NCBI GenBank assembly: GCA_015056795.1
Contig: SVFO01000002.1
Location: 23,601-87,600 of the forward strand
Origin: Lachnospiraceae bacterium
Lineage (GTDB): Bacteria; Bacillota; Clostridia; Lachnospirales; Lachnospiraceae
Direction of reading: 5' to 3'
Length of the DNA: 64,000 bases
Part shown: positions 35,397-43,874 of the stretch, in pieces
How the letters are laid out: each line of letters opens with the position of its first letter
Numbering within the stretch: the first letter of the stretch is position 1
Made by a program: the position numbers and the translations under genes
The notes under the pieces: model-generated
Database searches by the model: none
The model's input: the letters and a program-made list of their open reading frames with translations, nothing else
What the model was told of the DNA's origin: nothing

Positions 35397-37256
35397 TTAA
35401 CGCTGGATTCTGATCACGGGGCGGATGCCGCTTATACTGTTTGTGGAATCCGTTTGGGGATAACGATATAAGGCATACGTCGATAAACAAGCCGTACCCC
35501 ATCCAGGTCCCGTGGTGCGAAGAAGCCATGGACTGTTTCCGTCTATCATGCTCAGGTCGGTCATGCCCTTCAGATAGTCTGACGCGCCTTCCCAAGTCCA
35601 TACGTACAACCCCTTTGAAATCGCTGCCTGCGTGGGATGAGACATTAAGTGGCAATCGTCCGTGGCCCTTTGTGCGGTTTCGTTCCATGTCTCCTTCACA
35701 CCCATGGGCCGCCTGTTTTGAACGCCAAAATAATCGATATACTCCTCGAAGGAGAAAAGCCATACCTGGTCATACGTATCCCCGCCATAGTCATTTTTGA
35801 TCTGCGTTGTCAGGATTTTCGCCTGGTCTGCTTCCGAAAAGGCATTCCCGAAAAACTCCTCATTCAGCCATTTTCGCACGTCGCTGTCCGCCCAGGCGAT
35901 TGTCTGATCCTCCCTCTTGTCATAGGCGGTCGCATCCAGCACGTCCACGGAAAGGAGCGTTAGCATGTCTCCCTCCTGATCGCAGACGTACCATTTGATC
36001 GCTTCCTTGCCATTTCCCACGTCTCCATCCTGCTCGTAGCTGCCAAAGGTGACAACGTCGCAGATCTTCGCCTCTGAGAGGGGCTTTTCAACTGCCGGTC
36101 TGGTATTTAAATAAAACTCCTTAAATTGCTGCTCCGGCAGCACCGTCTTTTCACTTGTCTGCTCTAGCTCCTCTTCCCAGGCGCAGCTTTCCAGTTGGGG
36201 ATACCCCTGTCGAATGCCCCTCTCCACTTCCGCATTCACCCGGCGAAGGCTATATTCCGCCCGCTTCCAAAAGTCAATGATCTCCAGGAAGTCTTCCTCG
36301 GTCAGCTCCCGCTCTGGCAAATAAAAGCTGGTGTTATACCTGCATAGGACAATCTCCTTTCCGTCATATTCCGCAGGCATTTCAATGATGGGCAGGGGCT
36401 CCTCCCTCATGGGGATCCGATTCTCCTCAAGATACTGCCTCTGCATCTCCTGATAAGTTACCGTCTCCTTTTCCGACAGTACCTGATTGCCGCCTTCGTC
36501 ACTCTGATCACCACGCCTAAAAATGCCCGTGACCTCCGTCCTTCCCCTCCAGAATGCAAGGTAATAGAAATCCACTTCCTCGTCCGTCATCTCCAGCATG
36601 CGGCTCTCCCAGTTACCCTGCTCCGCAATGCGCTTTTGCTGCTCCTCATATAAAACATATTCTTCCTTCTCGTTATGCTCGATGATCTGCAATAACTCTT
36701 CGTCCGTCAGTTCCCTCTCCGGAAGGACCAGAACGCTTTCCTCATGATTTCCCTTCACAAGAAGATAAAATTCACCCTTAGCCTTTTCCCCTTCATGCAC
36801 GACCTCAAGCTCTCCCTCCGGAAATGCCTCATTCGCCTTATACTTTTCCCGAAGCTCGAAAAATCTTGCACTCTCGGATTCCGTGAAAGTCCTGGATTCT
36901 TCATGATTCAGATTTCCGCCATTTTGAATGTCCTCATATATTTGATCTTTTTCCTGCTGATTCATCTGCTTCATTCGCTCATATCTATCCAGGATTAGGT
37001 TTACCGCATATACCGTACCGCCCAGGGCCAGCAGGCAGGCAAGCACGAAGCAGGCTACCTTTAAAAGGCCCTTACCATTATTTCTGATCACGGCGTGATG
37101 ATTCTCACACAATTCGTTATTCTCATCCAATGCATCCTGAGCCCTAATCTGCTCATAAATTTGATCATATGCTTCCTGAACCCGCATTTTCACGATTTCC
37201 GGCAGGTCTCCTTCTTCCGCAAAAATTCTTTTTATCATAAATTCACTTTTTCCCAT
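35397..37256 (-). CDS. Membrane protein with DUF6273-type domain, probable anti-sigma factor
   Basis: 619 residues. GAGGAGG lies 8 bases before the ATG, inside the end of the sigma gene. A cytoplasmic N-terminus (about 75 residues) is followed by one membrane helix (LLKVACFVLACLLALGGTVY) and a long extracytoplasmic region with two LPERELTDEELLQI-like repeats. The C-terminal domain (about 405-619) has the marks of DUF6273 (VTFGSYEQDGDVGNGKEAIK, GIRPVIRI). By position and topology it is the anti-sigma partner of the upstream sigma gene. The sensed signal is unknown. Confidence 0.75.
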   Translation of the reverse strand: MGKSEFMIKRIFAEEGDLPEIVKMRVQEAYDQIYEQIRAQDALDENNELCENHHAVIRNNGKGLLKVACFVLACLLALGGTVYAVNLILDRYERMKQMNQQEKDQIYEDIQNGGNLNHEESRTFTESESARFFELREKYKANEAFPEGELEVVHEGEKAKGEFYLLVKGNHEESVLVLPERELTDEELLQIIEHNEKEEYVLYEEQQKRIAEQGNWESRMLEMTDEEVDFYYLAFWRGRTEVTGIFRRGDQSDEGGNQVLSEKETVTYQEMQRQYLEENRIPMREEPLPIIEMPAEYDGKEIVLCRYNTSFYLPERELTEEDFLEIIDFWKRAEYSLRRVNAEVERGIRQGYPQLESCAWEEELEQTSEKTVLPEQQFKEFYLNTRPAVEKPLSEAKICDVVTFGSYEQDGDVGNGKEAIKWYVCDQEGDMLTLLSVDVLDATAYDKREDQTIAWADSDVRKWLNEEFFGNAFSEADQAKILTTQIKNDYGGDTYDQVWLFSFEEYIDYFGVQNRRPMGVKETWNETAQRATDDCHLMSHPTQAAISKGLYVWTWEGASDYLKGMTDLSMIDGNSPWLLRTTGPGWGTACLSTYALYRYPQTDSTNSISGIRPVIRIQR

Positions 37257-37259
37257 CGT

Positions 37260-37766
37260 TTAAGCCTCCTCGTAATACTTCCTAAGCTGCTCCCTTGCCC
37301 TTGATAGCCTGGTTCGGACCGCCGCGTCTGATATGCCCATAAGTTTTGCGATCTCCTTCGTCTGAAAACCCTGCACGTAATACAAAACCACCGGCAGTCG
37401 GTATTCTTCCCCGAGAACGGCAAGCGCTTCCTTCCACTCCAGGTCACTTTTCTCCCTGTCGTCAGGGATCTCAGGAATCTCCTCCACGTAAGTGACACCC
37501 TTTCGCCCTCTGATCAAGTTGTAACATTCATTGATGAGAATCTTTGTTACCCAGGCCTTAAAATATCGGTCTTCTTTTAAGCTTCCCATCTTTTCCCAAC
37601 AGGTCATGATCGTCTCCTGCATGGCGTCGGCAGCATCCTCGTCATTCATTAAAATGGCTTTTGCCGTCTTATATAAATGCTGCACGTAAGCGTTCATCAA
37701 AGCCGTAAAGGCATCTGGGTCTTTTCCCTTCGCCTTGCGAACCAGTCGTTCCAACTCCTTGTCCAT
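37260..37766 (-). CDS. ECF-type RNA polymerase sigma factor
   Basis: 168 residues with region 2 (DAADAMQETIMTCWEKMGSL, then FKAWVTKILINECYNLIR) and region 4 (LPVVLYYVQGFQTKEIAKLM, then RTRLSRAREQLRKYYEE). It is followed after 3 bases by the DUF6273 membrane protein. An ECF-like promoter lies directly upstream, so it is probably autoregulated. Confidence 0.9.
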   Translation of the reverse strand: MDKELERLVRKAKGKDPDAFTALMNAYVQHLYKTAKAILMNDEDAADAMQETIMTCWEKMGSLKEDRYFKAWVTKILINECYNLIRGRKGVTYVEEIPEIPDDREKSDLEWKEALAVLGEEYRLPVVLYYVQGFQTKEIAKLMGISDAAVRTRLSRAREQLRKYYEEA

Positions 37767-37821
37767 TTAGTCTCTCCTCGTTTTTCCTGTGTGCACTTCA
37801 GGATTTGTCCTTTCAACCAAT

Positions 37822-37851
37822 AGATGCATCGATAAGTCAAAACGTTACAAG
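37822..37851 (-). promoter_or_regulatory. ECF-like promoter
   Basis: On the minus strand TGTAACGTTTTG (the AAC motif of ECF -35 elements) is followed by CGATGCATC about 13-16 bases later, 55 bases before the sigma start. It fits an autoregulated ECF promoter. Confidence 0.5.
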
Positions 37852-37980
37852 CTTTTTTTAATATAAGTTAGACCCAGAATATTTACCACTCTACGATTCA
37901 TAGGTTGAATCCATTTTCCACGTATGCCATCCTTTTTCCAAGGGAAATCAAGTATGGCCTCATTATAGGAGGAAGCTAAT

Positions 37981-38298
37981 ATGGATGCAAGACGAACCGG
38001 TGCTTTTATCGCAGAACTAAGAAATGACAAAGGATGGAAACAAAAAGATCTAGCATCCATCCTTCAGGTATCAGACAAGGCCATATCACGCTGGGAAACC
38101 GGAAAAGGGGTTCCAGACACTTCTCTTTTAATACCCTTAAGTGAGGCTTGCCATAAAAAAATCCACAAAGAAACCATGCGGAAAATAAAAAACGCCACAT
38201 TGTTCTGCAGCGTTTTTACAATTCTCTTTTCGATTTATCTTAACTGTCTTTCGAAAAAGTATTATTTGACAAAAAACAAGGCTAATGCTACTATTTAA
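37981..38298 (+). pseudogene. Truncated XRE-family regulator
   Basis: The first 57 residues are a typical XRE domain (MDARRTGAFIAELRNDKGWK, VSDKAISRWETGKGVPDTSL). After LSEAC the sequence jumps to HKKIHKETMRKIKNATLFCS with one membrane helix, omitting the expected linker. The last codons overlap a strong promoter for the antisense RNA at 38266-38294. GGAGG precedes the ATG. It may be a deletion derivative of a longer membrane regulator, still possibly functional. Confidence 0.55.
38266..38294 (+). promoter_or_regulatory. Promoter of a candidate antitoxin RNA
   Basis: TTGACA (38266-38271), exactly 17 bases, then TACTAT (38289-38294). Near-consensus and stronger than most promoters in the window. 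Confidence 0.7.
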
Positions 38299-38300
38299 AC

Positions 38301-38393
38301 ATAAAAGGTGCTACCGATAGACGGTCAGCCCAGTTAGAATTTAATGATTATACAAAAATAATCGCTATCCTTGGCTGGGGGCGATTATTTTTG
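38301..38393 (+). ncRNA. Candidate type I antitoxin RNA
   Basis: A transcript of about 90 bases would start near 38301 with AAAAGGTGCTACCGATAG and end in the hairpin AAAAATAATCGC..GCGATTATTTTT (38353-38393), which works in both directions. Its 3' part is complementary to the 3' end of the convergent toxin mRNA, including the last toxin codons. The 5' motif GGTGCTACC-n-ATA-n-ACGGT is shared with the toxin mRNA leader. Confidence 0.6.
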
Positions 38394-38486
38394 TGTTTTT
38401 CCATGTTGAAAGCCTATTGTATATCCGATGCCGAAGCAGGTTCCAGCCAAGGCCAGGACTGCGATCAGCCCTTCTATCGTCAGCAT
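38385..38486 (-). CDS. Candidate type I toxin, small membrane peptide (33 aa)
   Basis: The peptide starts MLTIEGLIAVLALAGTCFGI, forms one membrane helix, and ends with a charged tail HGKTQK. AGGAGGG is placed 8 bases before the ATG. The mRNA leader (from about 38591) has stem-loops including CTACC/GGTAG. The stop codon lies inside the shared terminator with the convergent RNA. Size, helix and layout match type I toxins of Firmicutes (Fst, holin-like peptides), but I do not recognise the exact family. Confidence 0.6.
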   Translation of the reverse strand: MLTIEGLIAVLALAGTCFGIGYTIGFQHGKTQK

Positions 38487-38597
38487 ATCACACGCCCTCC
38501 TTTCCTCGGATTCCCTTTCGGGTTTCTATGTAATCGGAGGGTCACAGTCCCTCCGCAGAGGACTAACCGCCTACCGTGTATGGTAGCACCCAAATAT

Positions 38598-38626
38598 ATT
38601 ATAGCAAGCTTCCATAGTCAGAACAA
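38598..38626 (-). promoter_or_regulatory. Promoter of the candidate toxin mRNA
   Basis: The minus strand has TTGTTC (38621-38626), a 17-base spacer and a perfect TATAAT (38598-38603). The start would be near 38591, giving a 5' leader of about 105 bases. Confidence 0.7.
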
Positions 38627-38696
38627 GTGTTTGTTTTTCAAAAAGATAGACAAATATAGTTCGTCGTTTTTGTTGTTTTCACCAAAATAACCAACA

Positions 38697-38851
38697 CAAC
38701 TACAAATGCCCGAAAACGCTTATAGAAAGGGGCTTTGCGGCATCGGGAACCTCCTGGTAGACCCTTGGTCGACCCACCAAAAATCGAAAATGAGAACAAG
38801 CACTCCAAGGGAATATTTGACTTTTCATTTCGAAAATTTTTCTAAAAACAC
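38697..38851. repeat. Long repeat, copy 2, joined to a partial attachment hairpin
   Basis: ACTACAAATGCCCGAAAACGC equals the left arm of the attachment hairpins at 18.5 and 52.1 kb. Directly after it the sequence continues as in the 18622-18760 repeat (TTATAGAAAGGGGCTTTGCG). The tRNA-derived core between the two parts is missing. Recombination between the two CCCGAAAACGC copies, as seen at 18558 and 18632, would give exactly this product. Confidence 0.75.
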
Positions 38852-39022
38852 CCAATATAAATCTCACATCTATCAGAAACTGTTAGCTCCATGCCAAAAA
38901 GTGCCGTGGAATCCTTTCTGCTTTTCTGATACACTTTGCTAAGAAGGACCTCGATAAAAACCATTCATAGCAAAGTGAGCGAAGCTTATTATCGCGAGCG
39001 ATTCGATTGGAGGTGTAAAACC

Positions 39023-39964
39023 ATGAGCCAAATACTATCACAAAATCTAAAGCGTCTGCGTACGGAAAAGAACTATACGCAAGAGGAAGCCGCTAGGATT
39101 CTTGGCGTAACAGCCCAGACAATATCCCGTTGGGAATGCAATATCACTTTGCCCGACGTGATGTTGCTGCCGGAAATAGCGAAGTTGTATTGTGTTACAA
39201 TTGATGATCTCTTCATGAATAACATTGACGCATATGACAATTATGCCCAGCGCCTTTTCGCCATTTATGAGAACTCCCGAAAACCCTCTGATTTCATACG
39301 GGCAGACGAGGAATTCAAAAAAATGATAACAACGGGAAAGTATTCTTCGGAAGATTTGCGATTATATGGGATTAGTCACCAGTATATGGCAACTTACTGT
39401 ATAAACAAAGGTCTGGAGTTGTTTGACCAAGTGCTAAATACTCATGAGGAAAAAGACGATGTCTATTGGCAAACCAGGCGTCAGAAATTGCTTTTCCTGT
39501 CTCAGATTGGAAGAAGCCAGGAAGGCATTGAACTTCAACGAAAAAGATTGGAAACATCACAAAATGATCCCGAAGAATGGATCTGTATGGTTGCCGCCTA
39601 CAGTTATGCCGGCGAAGCAGAAACCGCTTTGCAATGGTTTCAATGTGCAATTCAAAAGTTTCCAGGCCACGCCATCCTTTATGTCTATGGAGGTGACCTA
39701 TGTAAAAGGCTTGGTCAAATTCCCGAAGCCATTGAGCATTGGGATCACGCTTTGGAGCTTGATCCTACCTTGAATGCCGTAAAATACTCAAAGGGATTTT
39801 ATTATGAAGAAATGGGCGAATGGAAAAAAGCATACGAAACATGGATAGACATAGCAGAAGAAGACAAAAGGGATGGCAGAACTCATGAAATGCAATATCC
39901 GTTCAAACTCGCTGAAAATTGCTTAAACAAATTGGAAAGAAAAGCAAAAGAATCGCAGTTTTAG
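39023..39964 (+). CDS. XRE regulator with TPR-like C-terminus
   Basis: The start ATG 39023 has GGAGG 9 bases upstream. The 313-residue protein has an XRE domain (about 6-65, NYTQEEAARILGVTAQTISR) and then helical repeats of TPR type (for example YVYGGDLCKRLGQIPEAIEH, LDPTLNAVKYSKGFYYEEMG). Such regulators often bind signal peptides through the TPR part. It stands alone between the type I locus and the terminator at 40021. Confidence 0.75.
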   Translation: MSQILSQNLKRLRTEKNYTQEEAARILGVTAQTISRWECNITLPDVMLLPEIAKLYCVTIDDLFMNNIDAYDNYAQRLFAIYENSRKPSDFIRADEEFKKMITTGKYSSEDLRLYGISHQYMATYCINKGLELFDQVLNTHEEKDDVYWQTRRQKLLFLSQIGRSQEGIELQRKRLETSQNDPEEWICMVAAYSYAGEAETALQWFQCAIQKFPGHAILYVYGGDLCKRLGQIPEAIEHWDHALELDPTLNAVKYSKGFYYEEMGEWKKAYETWIDIAEEDKRDGRTHEMQYPFKLAENCLNKLERKAKESQF

Positions 39965-40020
39965 TCTTTTGGCGACTTGAGCTCCCTTCACATGAACATA
40001 AGACTTCAAATATTAGAAAT

Positions 40021-40040
40021 GGCGGGAAATTCTTCCCGCC
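40021..40040 (+). terminator. Hairpin after the XRE-TPR gene
   Basis: GGCGGGAA/TTCCCGCC with a 4-base loop, 57 bases after the stop. Only a short T stretch follows, so termination may be partial. Confidence 0.5.
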
Positions 40041-40114
40041 TTCGGTGGTCCAAAGAGCTCTTGCCCAGATTTCCATCAACGCAAACCTTAAAAAAATAAG
40101 GATTCTTCTTTCCA

Positions 40115-41734
40115 TCAAATACTTCCAACACGATCTCCCAGTATGCAGAATACCCCGTTAGTCATAGGCATGTCGGCCTTGGTGGATTCCAGTGTTCCTC
40201 GCCGGATCAATTCCTCAGTGACTAATCCCACGATCTGATTGGCATAATTTGACACCCATTGATTGATCTGGGAATCAAGGCTCTTTGGGACAAATCGGGC
40301 AAAGGTACTTCTTAGTTCCCTGATCCAACCTAAAAGCAATTGCTCCGATCCATCGTCTGCCAATTCAAACTTAGAGACAAACTCCGAAAACTCTGCGGTT
40401 TCATAGCATGCAAATCGAAGCTTGTATACATCTTTGTCCTTATAGACCAGATTGTTGCCGATCAATGCGGCAGCGGTTTCATCCGTAAGCTTCGTTTTTA
40501 CCATGCCGTTCTCAATGCTTTGCATAATATCGTTATCACACAACCACTTGATTCCGTATCCGTGATAAACATTAGTATCAAAATACTTGCAGATCCAATA
40601 GTAATAGAGGTAGGGACGCTTTGCAGACTCTCCGTTACCTTCTCCTACCGCGGCATTACACCCTGAACTGTTTTCGGAAATAATCTCGCGCTCGTCCTCC
40701 GTTTCCTCCACAACAAACCAACCATTTCCTCCGTCCTTTCTCAAAGGAAAAGCACCATTTTCAAAACCAAGCCTCAGTTTAGCATTTTTGATTGCATTCC
40801 TTAAGACATACGGAACCACAATGTATCCGAGACGCTTCATGCCGAAATCATGACCATAAAACCTTTGTTTTTTCACTTCGTCCGCCTTTTCCGTGAAGCT
40901 CTTTTCGAAAGAATCTGCGAGTTTCCTAACCAACTCTGTGGAAACGCTTCTCAACTTTCTTTTATCCTCCAAGCTCAGTATGATGAAATTTGTCGCATAT
41001 TTATAGCCGATTTTTTTCATGGCATCACCATAAAGGAGCCTGGGCAGTTCATCCTCCACATACATCGTTGGAATGCCTGTTGCAATGCTGATCTCCTCGA
41101 CGGTAAGGGGCTTCACATACGCGGCCCGACAGATGGCCCGTGCAATCTGCGAATGCAGATACCTGTCAGGATCCATGTTACCATTGCATATTGTCGTGTT
41201 CCAGTTAATGCGCTTATAAATCTTATCCATTTTATTCTCACCCATCCTTTCCCTGATTCTTTGGCGTCCAACGTTTAGCCGCCACTTGATCGTTGTCTCT
41301 GGAAGGGAATACTTCACGGACAATTCACGAACGCTCATTTTTTCGAGATAATGGTCTACAAAAATGTTCTTATACTCGGCTGCAAGCGTGTGAAGATATT
41401 GAAATACCTTTTGACGTTCGTCAGACTCATCAAGCGTCTCAGCCACGCCATTTGGATCCGCCACGTTATTTGAAACCGCCTCATCAAGCAGTGTCTCGTC
41501 ACACGATAGTAACATCCTGTTTTTTCCCTGCTCATTGACGTAATTAGCATATCTATTGTGTGCTACGCGCCATACCCATGCGTCAAGTGATTCAATCTTG
41601 TACTTTTGCATGCCTGACAATATGTGAAGAATGATCTCGCTTGCAAGGTCTTCCGCATCATGACTGTTGCTTAAGCGCCTTTTGCAGTAGCATAATATCG
41701 GCTCGACAAATTTAAGTATTTCGTTTTGATCCAC
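40115..41734 (-). CDS. Large sigma-70 family protein with C-terminal sensory/winged-helix region
   Basis: The start is GTG 41734 (GGAGG 7 bases upstream). About 170 residues form an ECF-like sigma: region 2 with DAEDLASEIILHILSGMQKY and DAWVWRVAHNRYANYVNEQG; region 4 with YLEKMSVRELSVKYSLPETT. The next 370 residues begin with a winged-helix-like segment (VKPLTVEEISIATGIPTMYV) and continue as an unknown helical domain. Total 539 residues, about three times an ordinary ECF sigma. The C-terminal part could replace a separate anti-sigma factor. Confidence 0.75.
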   Translation of the reverse strand: MDQNEILKFVEPILCYCKRRLSNSHDAEDLASEIILHILSGMQKYKIESLDAWVWRVAHNRYANYVNEQGKNRMLLSCDETLLDEAVSNNVADPNGVAETLDESDERQKVFQYLHTLAAEYKNIFVDHYLEKMSVRELSVKYSLPETTIKWRLNVGRQRIRERMGENKMDKIYKRINWNTTICNGNMDPDRYLHSQIARAICRAAYVKPLTVEEISIATGIPTMYVEDELPRLLYGDAMKKIGYKYATNFIILSLEDKRKLRSVSTELVRKLADSFEKSFTEKADEVKKQRFYGHDFGMKRLGYIVVPYVLRNAIKNAKLRLGFENGAFPLRKDGGNGWFVVEETEDEREIISENSSGCNAAVGEGNGESAKRPYLYYYWICKYFDTNVYHGYGIKWLCDNDIMQSIENGMVKTKLTDETAAALIGNNLVYKDKDVYKLRFACYETAEFSEFVSKFELADDGSEQLLLGWIRELRSTFARFVPKSLDSQINQWVSNYANQIVGLVTEELIRRGTLESTKADMPMTNGVFCILGDRVGSI

Positions 41735-41969
41735 GTGCTCCCCTCCCTTCCCATGAACGTAATTGCAATTACACCATTTAAGTGTGTGCATGCGCCTTAA
41801 GGATAGGTGATTTTATCTTTATTTCTTTATGCCTAAATATTGAGTAATTTCTTTAGGGTATGCCTGGAACTCAGACCGTTTAGAATTTTCTCTGCCATGA
41901 TCTACCGCCCTACTTACATGGACGGAAGCTCGCTCACATACTTCATGGCAGCCTCCTTGTCCCCATGTC

Positions 41970-42383
41970 TTGTCCGCCATCAATGCCAGTAAATACAAGG
42001 CACCACGTTGCACCAAAAGCGGAAAAAGCCAGGGCAGGCGTACCATAGCCCTGCCAAAAGAAGCAATGGAAGTGGTAGAGGAACTGCGAAAGATCAACGG
42101 CCATAAGAAATACATTTTGAACGACCGAGGAGACGCCAAGATTTCCATTCCCCCTAACAAGTTCAATGAACACCTTAGGGAATACTGTGAAGATTGTGAG
42201 ATCACCTATCATTCTTCCCATAAATTCCGCTTCTACGGCATTACCAGAATGTATGAGCTCGGCATCAGCGAGGACAGCATCCAATATACCGCCGGCCATA
42301 CCACTCTGGAAATGACCAGGCATTATGACAAGTCCCGTTCCAAGAATAAGATGGTCTGCCGGGAGGTCATGGCTGCCATTTAA
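41970..42383 (+). pseudogene. Tyrosine integrase C-terminal fragment
   Basis: This is a 137-residue frame from a TTG with no ribosome site. It has the catalytic box HKFRFYGITRMYELG (HxxR), AGHTTLEMTRHYDKSRS with the histidine and the nucleophilic tyrosine, and a normal C-terminus. The N-terminal arm- and core-binding domains and the first catalytic arginine are missing. TCACGCA repeats follow 17 bases after the stop, as behind the second integrase fragment at 51955. It is the left border of the Wadjet region. Confidence 0.75.
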
Positions 42384-42399
42384 TGGATTATTGAGTAAG

Positions 42400-42427
42400 T
42401 CACGCACATGTCACGCGAAGTCACGCA
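42400..42427. repeat. TCACGC repeats of an attachment end
   Basis: Three TCACGC units (42400, 42411, 42421), with CGAAGTCACGCA as at 24960. They lie directly behind the integrase remnant. They look like integrase arm-type sites or an element terminus. No tRNA-derived core follows here. Confidence 0.55.
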
Positions 42428-42482
42428 GGGGGCCACGATGGCTTATTCCTTACCGAAACTACCCAAATATTTATTGGGCGTG

Positions 42483-43874
42483 CTACATCATTATTTGCAT
42501 ATCTCTAACATACTCATCTAACAAGTTTTCCTGATAAGAAGCCTTTCGATTCTCTCTCATACAAGATACTGTTTCCAAAAGGCTCGGGCATTTTATCATA
42601 TCCAAGATCTGAAGCCTTCTCTCATTGATCACTTCATTTGAAATTCCATTCCAGTAATCCTCTGCCCCCATCCGCCATGGCTTTATTCTTCCTTCGAATC
42701 TCTCACATAAACGATCCGCAATACGAATTCCCTCTGGATCCATGTCTCCGCTATAATAGATTGTGACATTCTCCTTGCAGAGCAATTCTATCAACCGGAT
42801 TGCCACCGTACATGGCTGTCCGGAAGTACACAGTACCGTAATCTTCGAATCAGCAAATTGCTTTGTCAAATAACTGAACACCATTTCATTTTCCACGATA
42901 AAGATGCTTTTCCCTTCTCCATATGCCCGCTTGGCTTTTCCAAGCGCTGGCATGATCAGGATACCCGGTTCCCGCATCATACAATACCCTTCAAACGCCG
43001 GATGCAACCCATCTTCCATCTCCAAATGCAAACCATAGGTTATGACCGTGTTAGACATTTCATCCGGCAAAATCCGATATTCCAGCAACAACTCCCTCCA
43101 TTCATAAGCAGTCGTTGGATATTCTCGTTTCGCCAAACTGCATAATGCGCTCACAAGCAACTTTCCACCCAGGTTATTTTTGTCAAAATAGTGGGGATTA
43201 CCCGTAATGCTTGCTGCCAATACTGCCAAGGGCGTTCCCGTAAACTCTTCTTCTGAGCAAATGTTTGCAAGCGCCTCCTCCACATTCTGAACCAAAATAA
43301 TGGATTCCTTTAGAGAATGATTCTTCCGAGCCTCCATCAATACGGAATACCCATATCGATGTTCTTCCCTCATCCCTATTAGCCACAGTGCAATCTTCTG
43401 GAATTCCGGCCTCTTCTCCGACTTTTCTCTTAAATCATCTTTAATTTCCGACCAAAATTCTTCTTCCTTCTGCACTCTAAATTGTCTTTTTTCCTGTGTA
43501 GTCTGTATTTTTTCTCCAAAATAGAGATCCAACAGTTCTTTTAGGGAAATCGGAGCAAATCTTGTATTCTGAAGAGCCTCCTCAAATTCCCGTAGTGAAA
43601 AGGATATTCTCTCCCCAGATGCCTTTCCGGCCTTACTGCCCAACACCTTAACAATTACTTCCCGTTCTGCCTCCGTACCATCCGACAGCGTAATTCGCCC
43701 GCTGGCTTTTCCGTATGTCTCCCATTTTTTTCGCATCTCTGCAAAAACCCTTTGCCAAGCGGGCTGCCCTTTAAAATATGCCACGCATTCCTTCTTTAAT
43801 GCATTCTCCCTTATAAAACCATCTGTGGCATCTTTTTCATTTCTACCCTTACCGTTTGCATCTCTACTGTTCAT
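42483..43874 (-). CDS. jetD: JetD-like toprim nuclease of a Wadjet system (DUF3323/DUF2399)
   Basis: The start ATG 43874 has AGAGGA 6 bases upstream and overlaps the jetC end by 11 bases. It is a 463-residue protein of the TIGR02679 type: an N-terminal DUF3323 (about 20-200) and a C-terminal toprim domain (DUF2399). The toprim glutamate is in SIFIVENEMVFS and the DxD motif in YYSGDMDPEGIRIADRL. In Wadjet systems this subunit cuts the plasmid held by the SMC complex. All catalytic motifs are present. It is the last gene of the operon. Confidence 0.85.
   Translation of the reverse strand: MNSRDANGKGRNEKDATDGFIRENALKKECVAYFKGQPAWQRVFAEMRKKWETYGKASGRITLSDGTEAEREVIVKVLGSKAGKASGERISFSLREFEEALQNTRFAPISLKELLDLYFGEKIQTTQEKRQFRVQKEEEFWSEIKDDLREKSEKRPEFQKIALWLIGMREEHRYGYSVLMEARKNHSLKESIILVQNVEEALANICSEEEFTGTPLAVLAASITGNPHYFDKNNLGGKLLVSALCSLAKREYPTTAYEWRELLLEYRILPDEMSNTVITYGLHLEMEDGLHPAFEGYCMMREPGILIMPALGKAKRAYGEGKSIFIVENEMVFSYLTKQFADSKITVLCTSGQPCTVAIRLIELLCKENVTIYYSGDMDPEGIRIADRLCERFEGRIKPWRMGAEDYWNGISNEVINERRLQILDMIKCPSLLETVSCMRENRKASYQENLLDEYVRDMQIMM

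Noticed and set aside
38391..38690. 99-codon plus-strand frame over the type I locus
   Set aside because: Both promoters, the small peptide and the terminator explain the region; this frame has no site or resemblance.
41819..42407. Minus-strand frames opposite the integrase fragment
   Set aside because: The plus-strand frame has the integrase catalytic box; the others are shadows.
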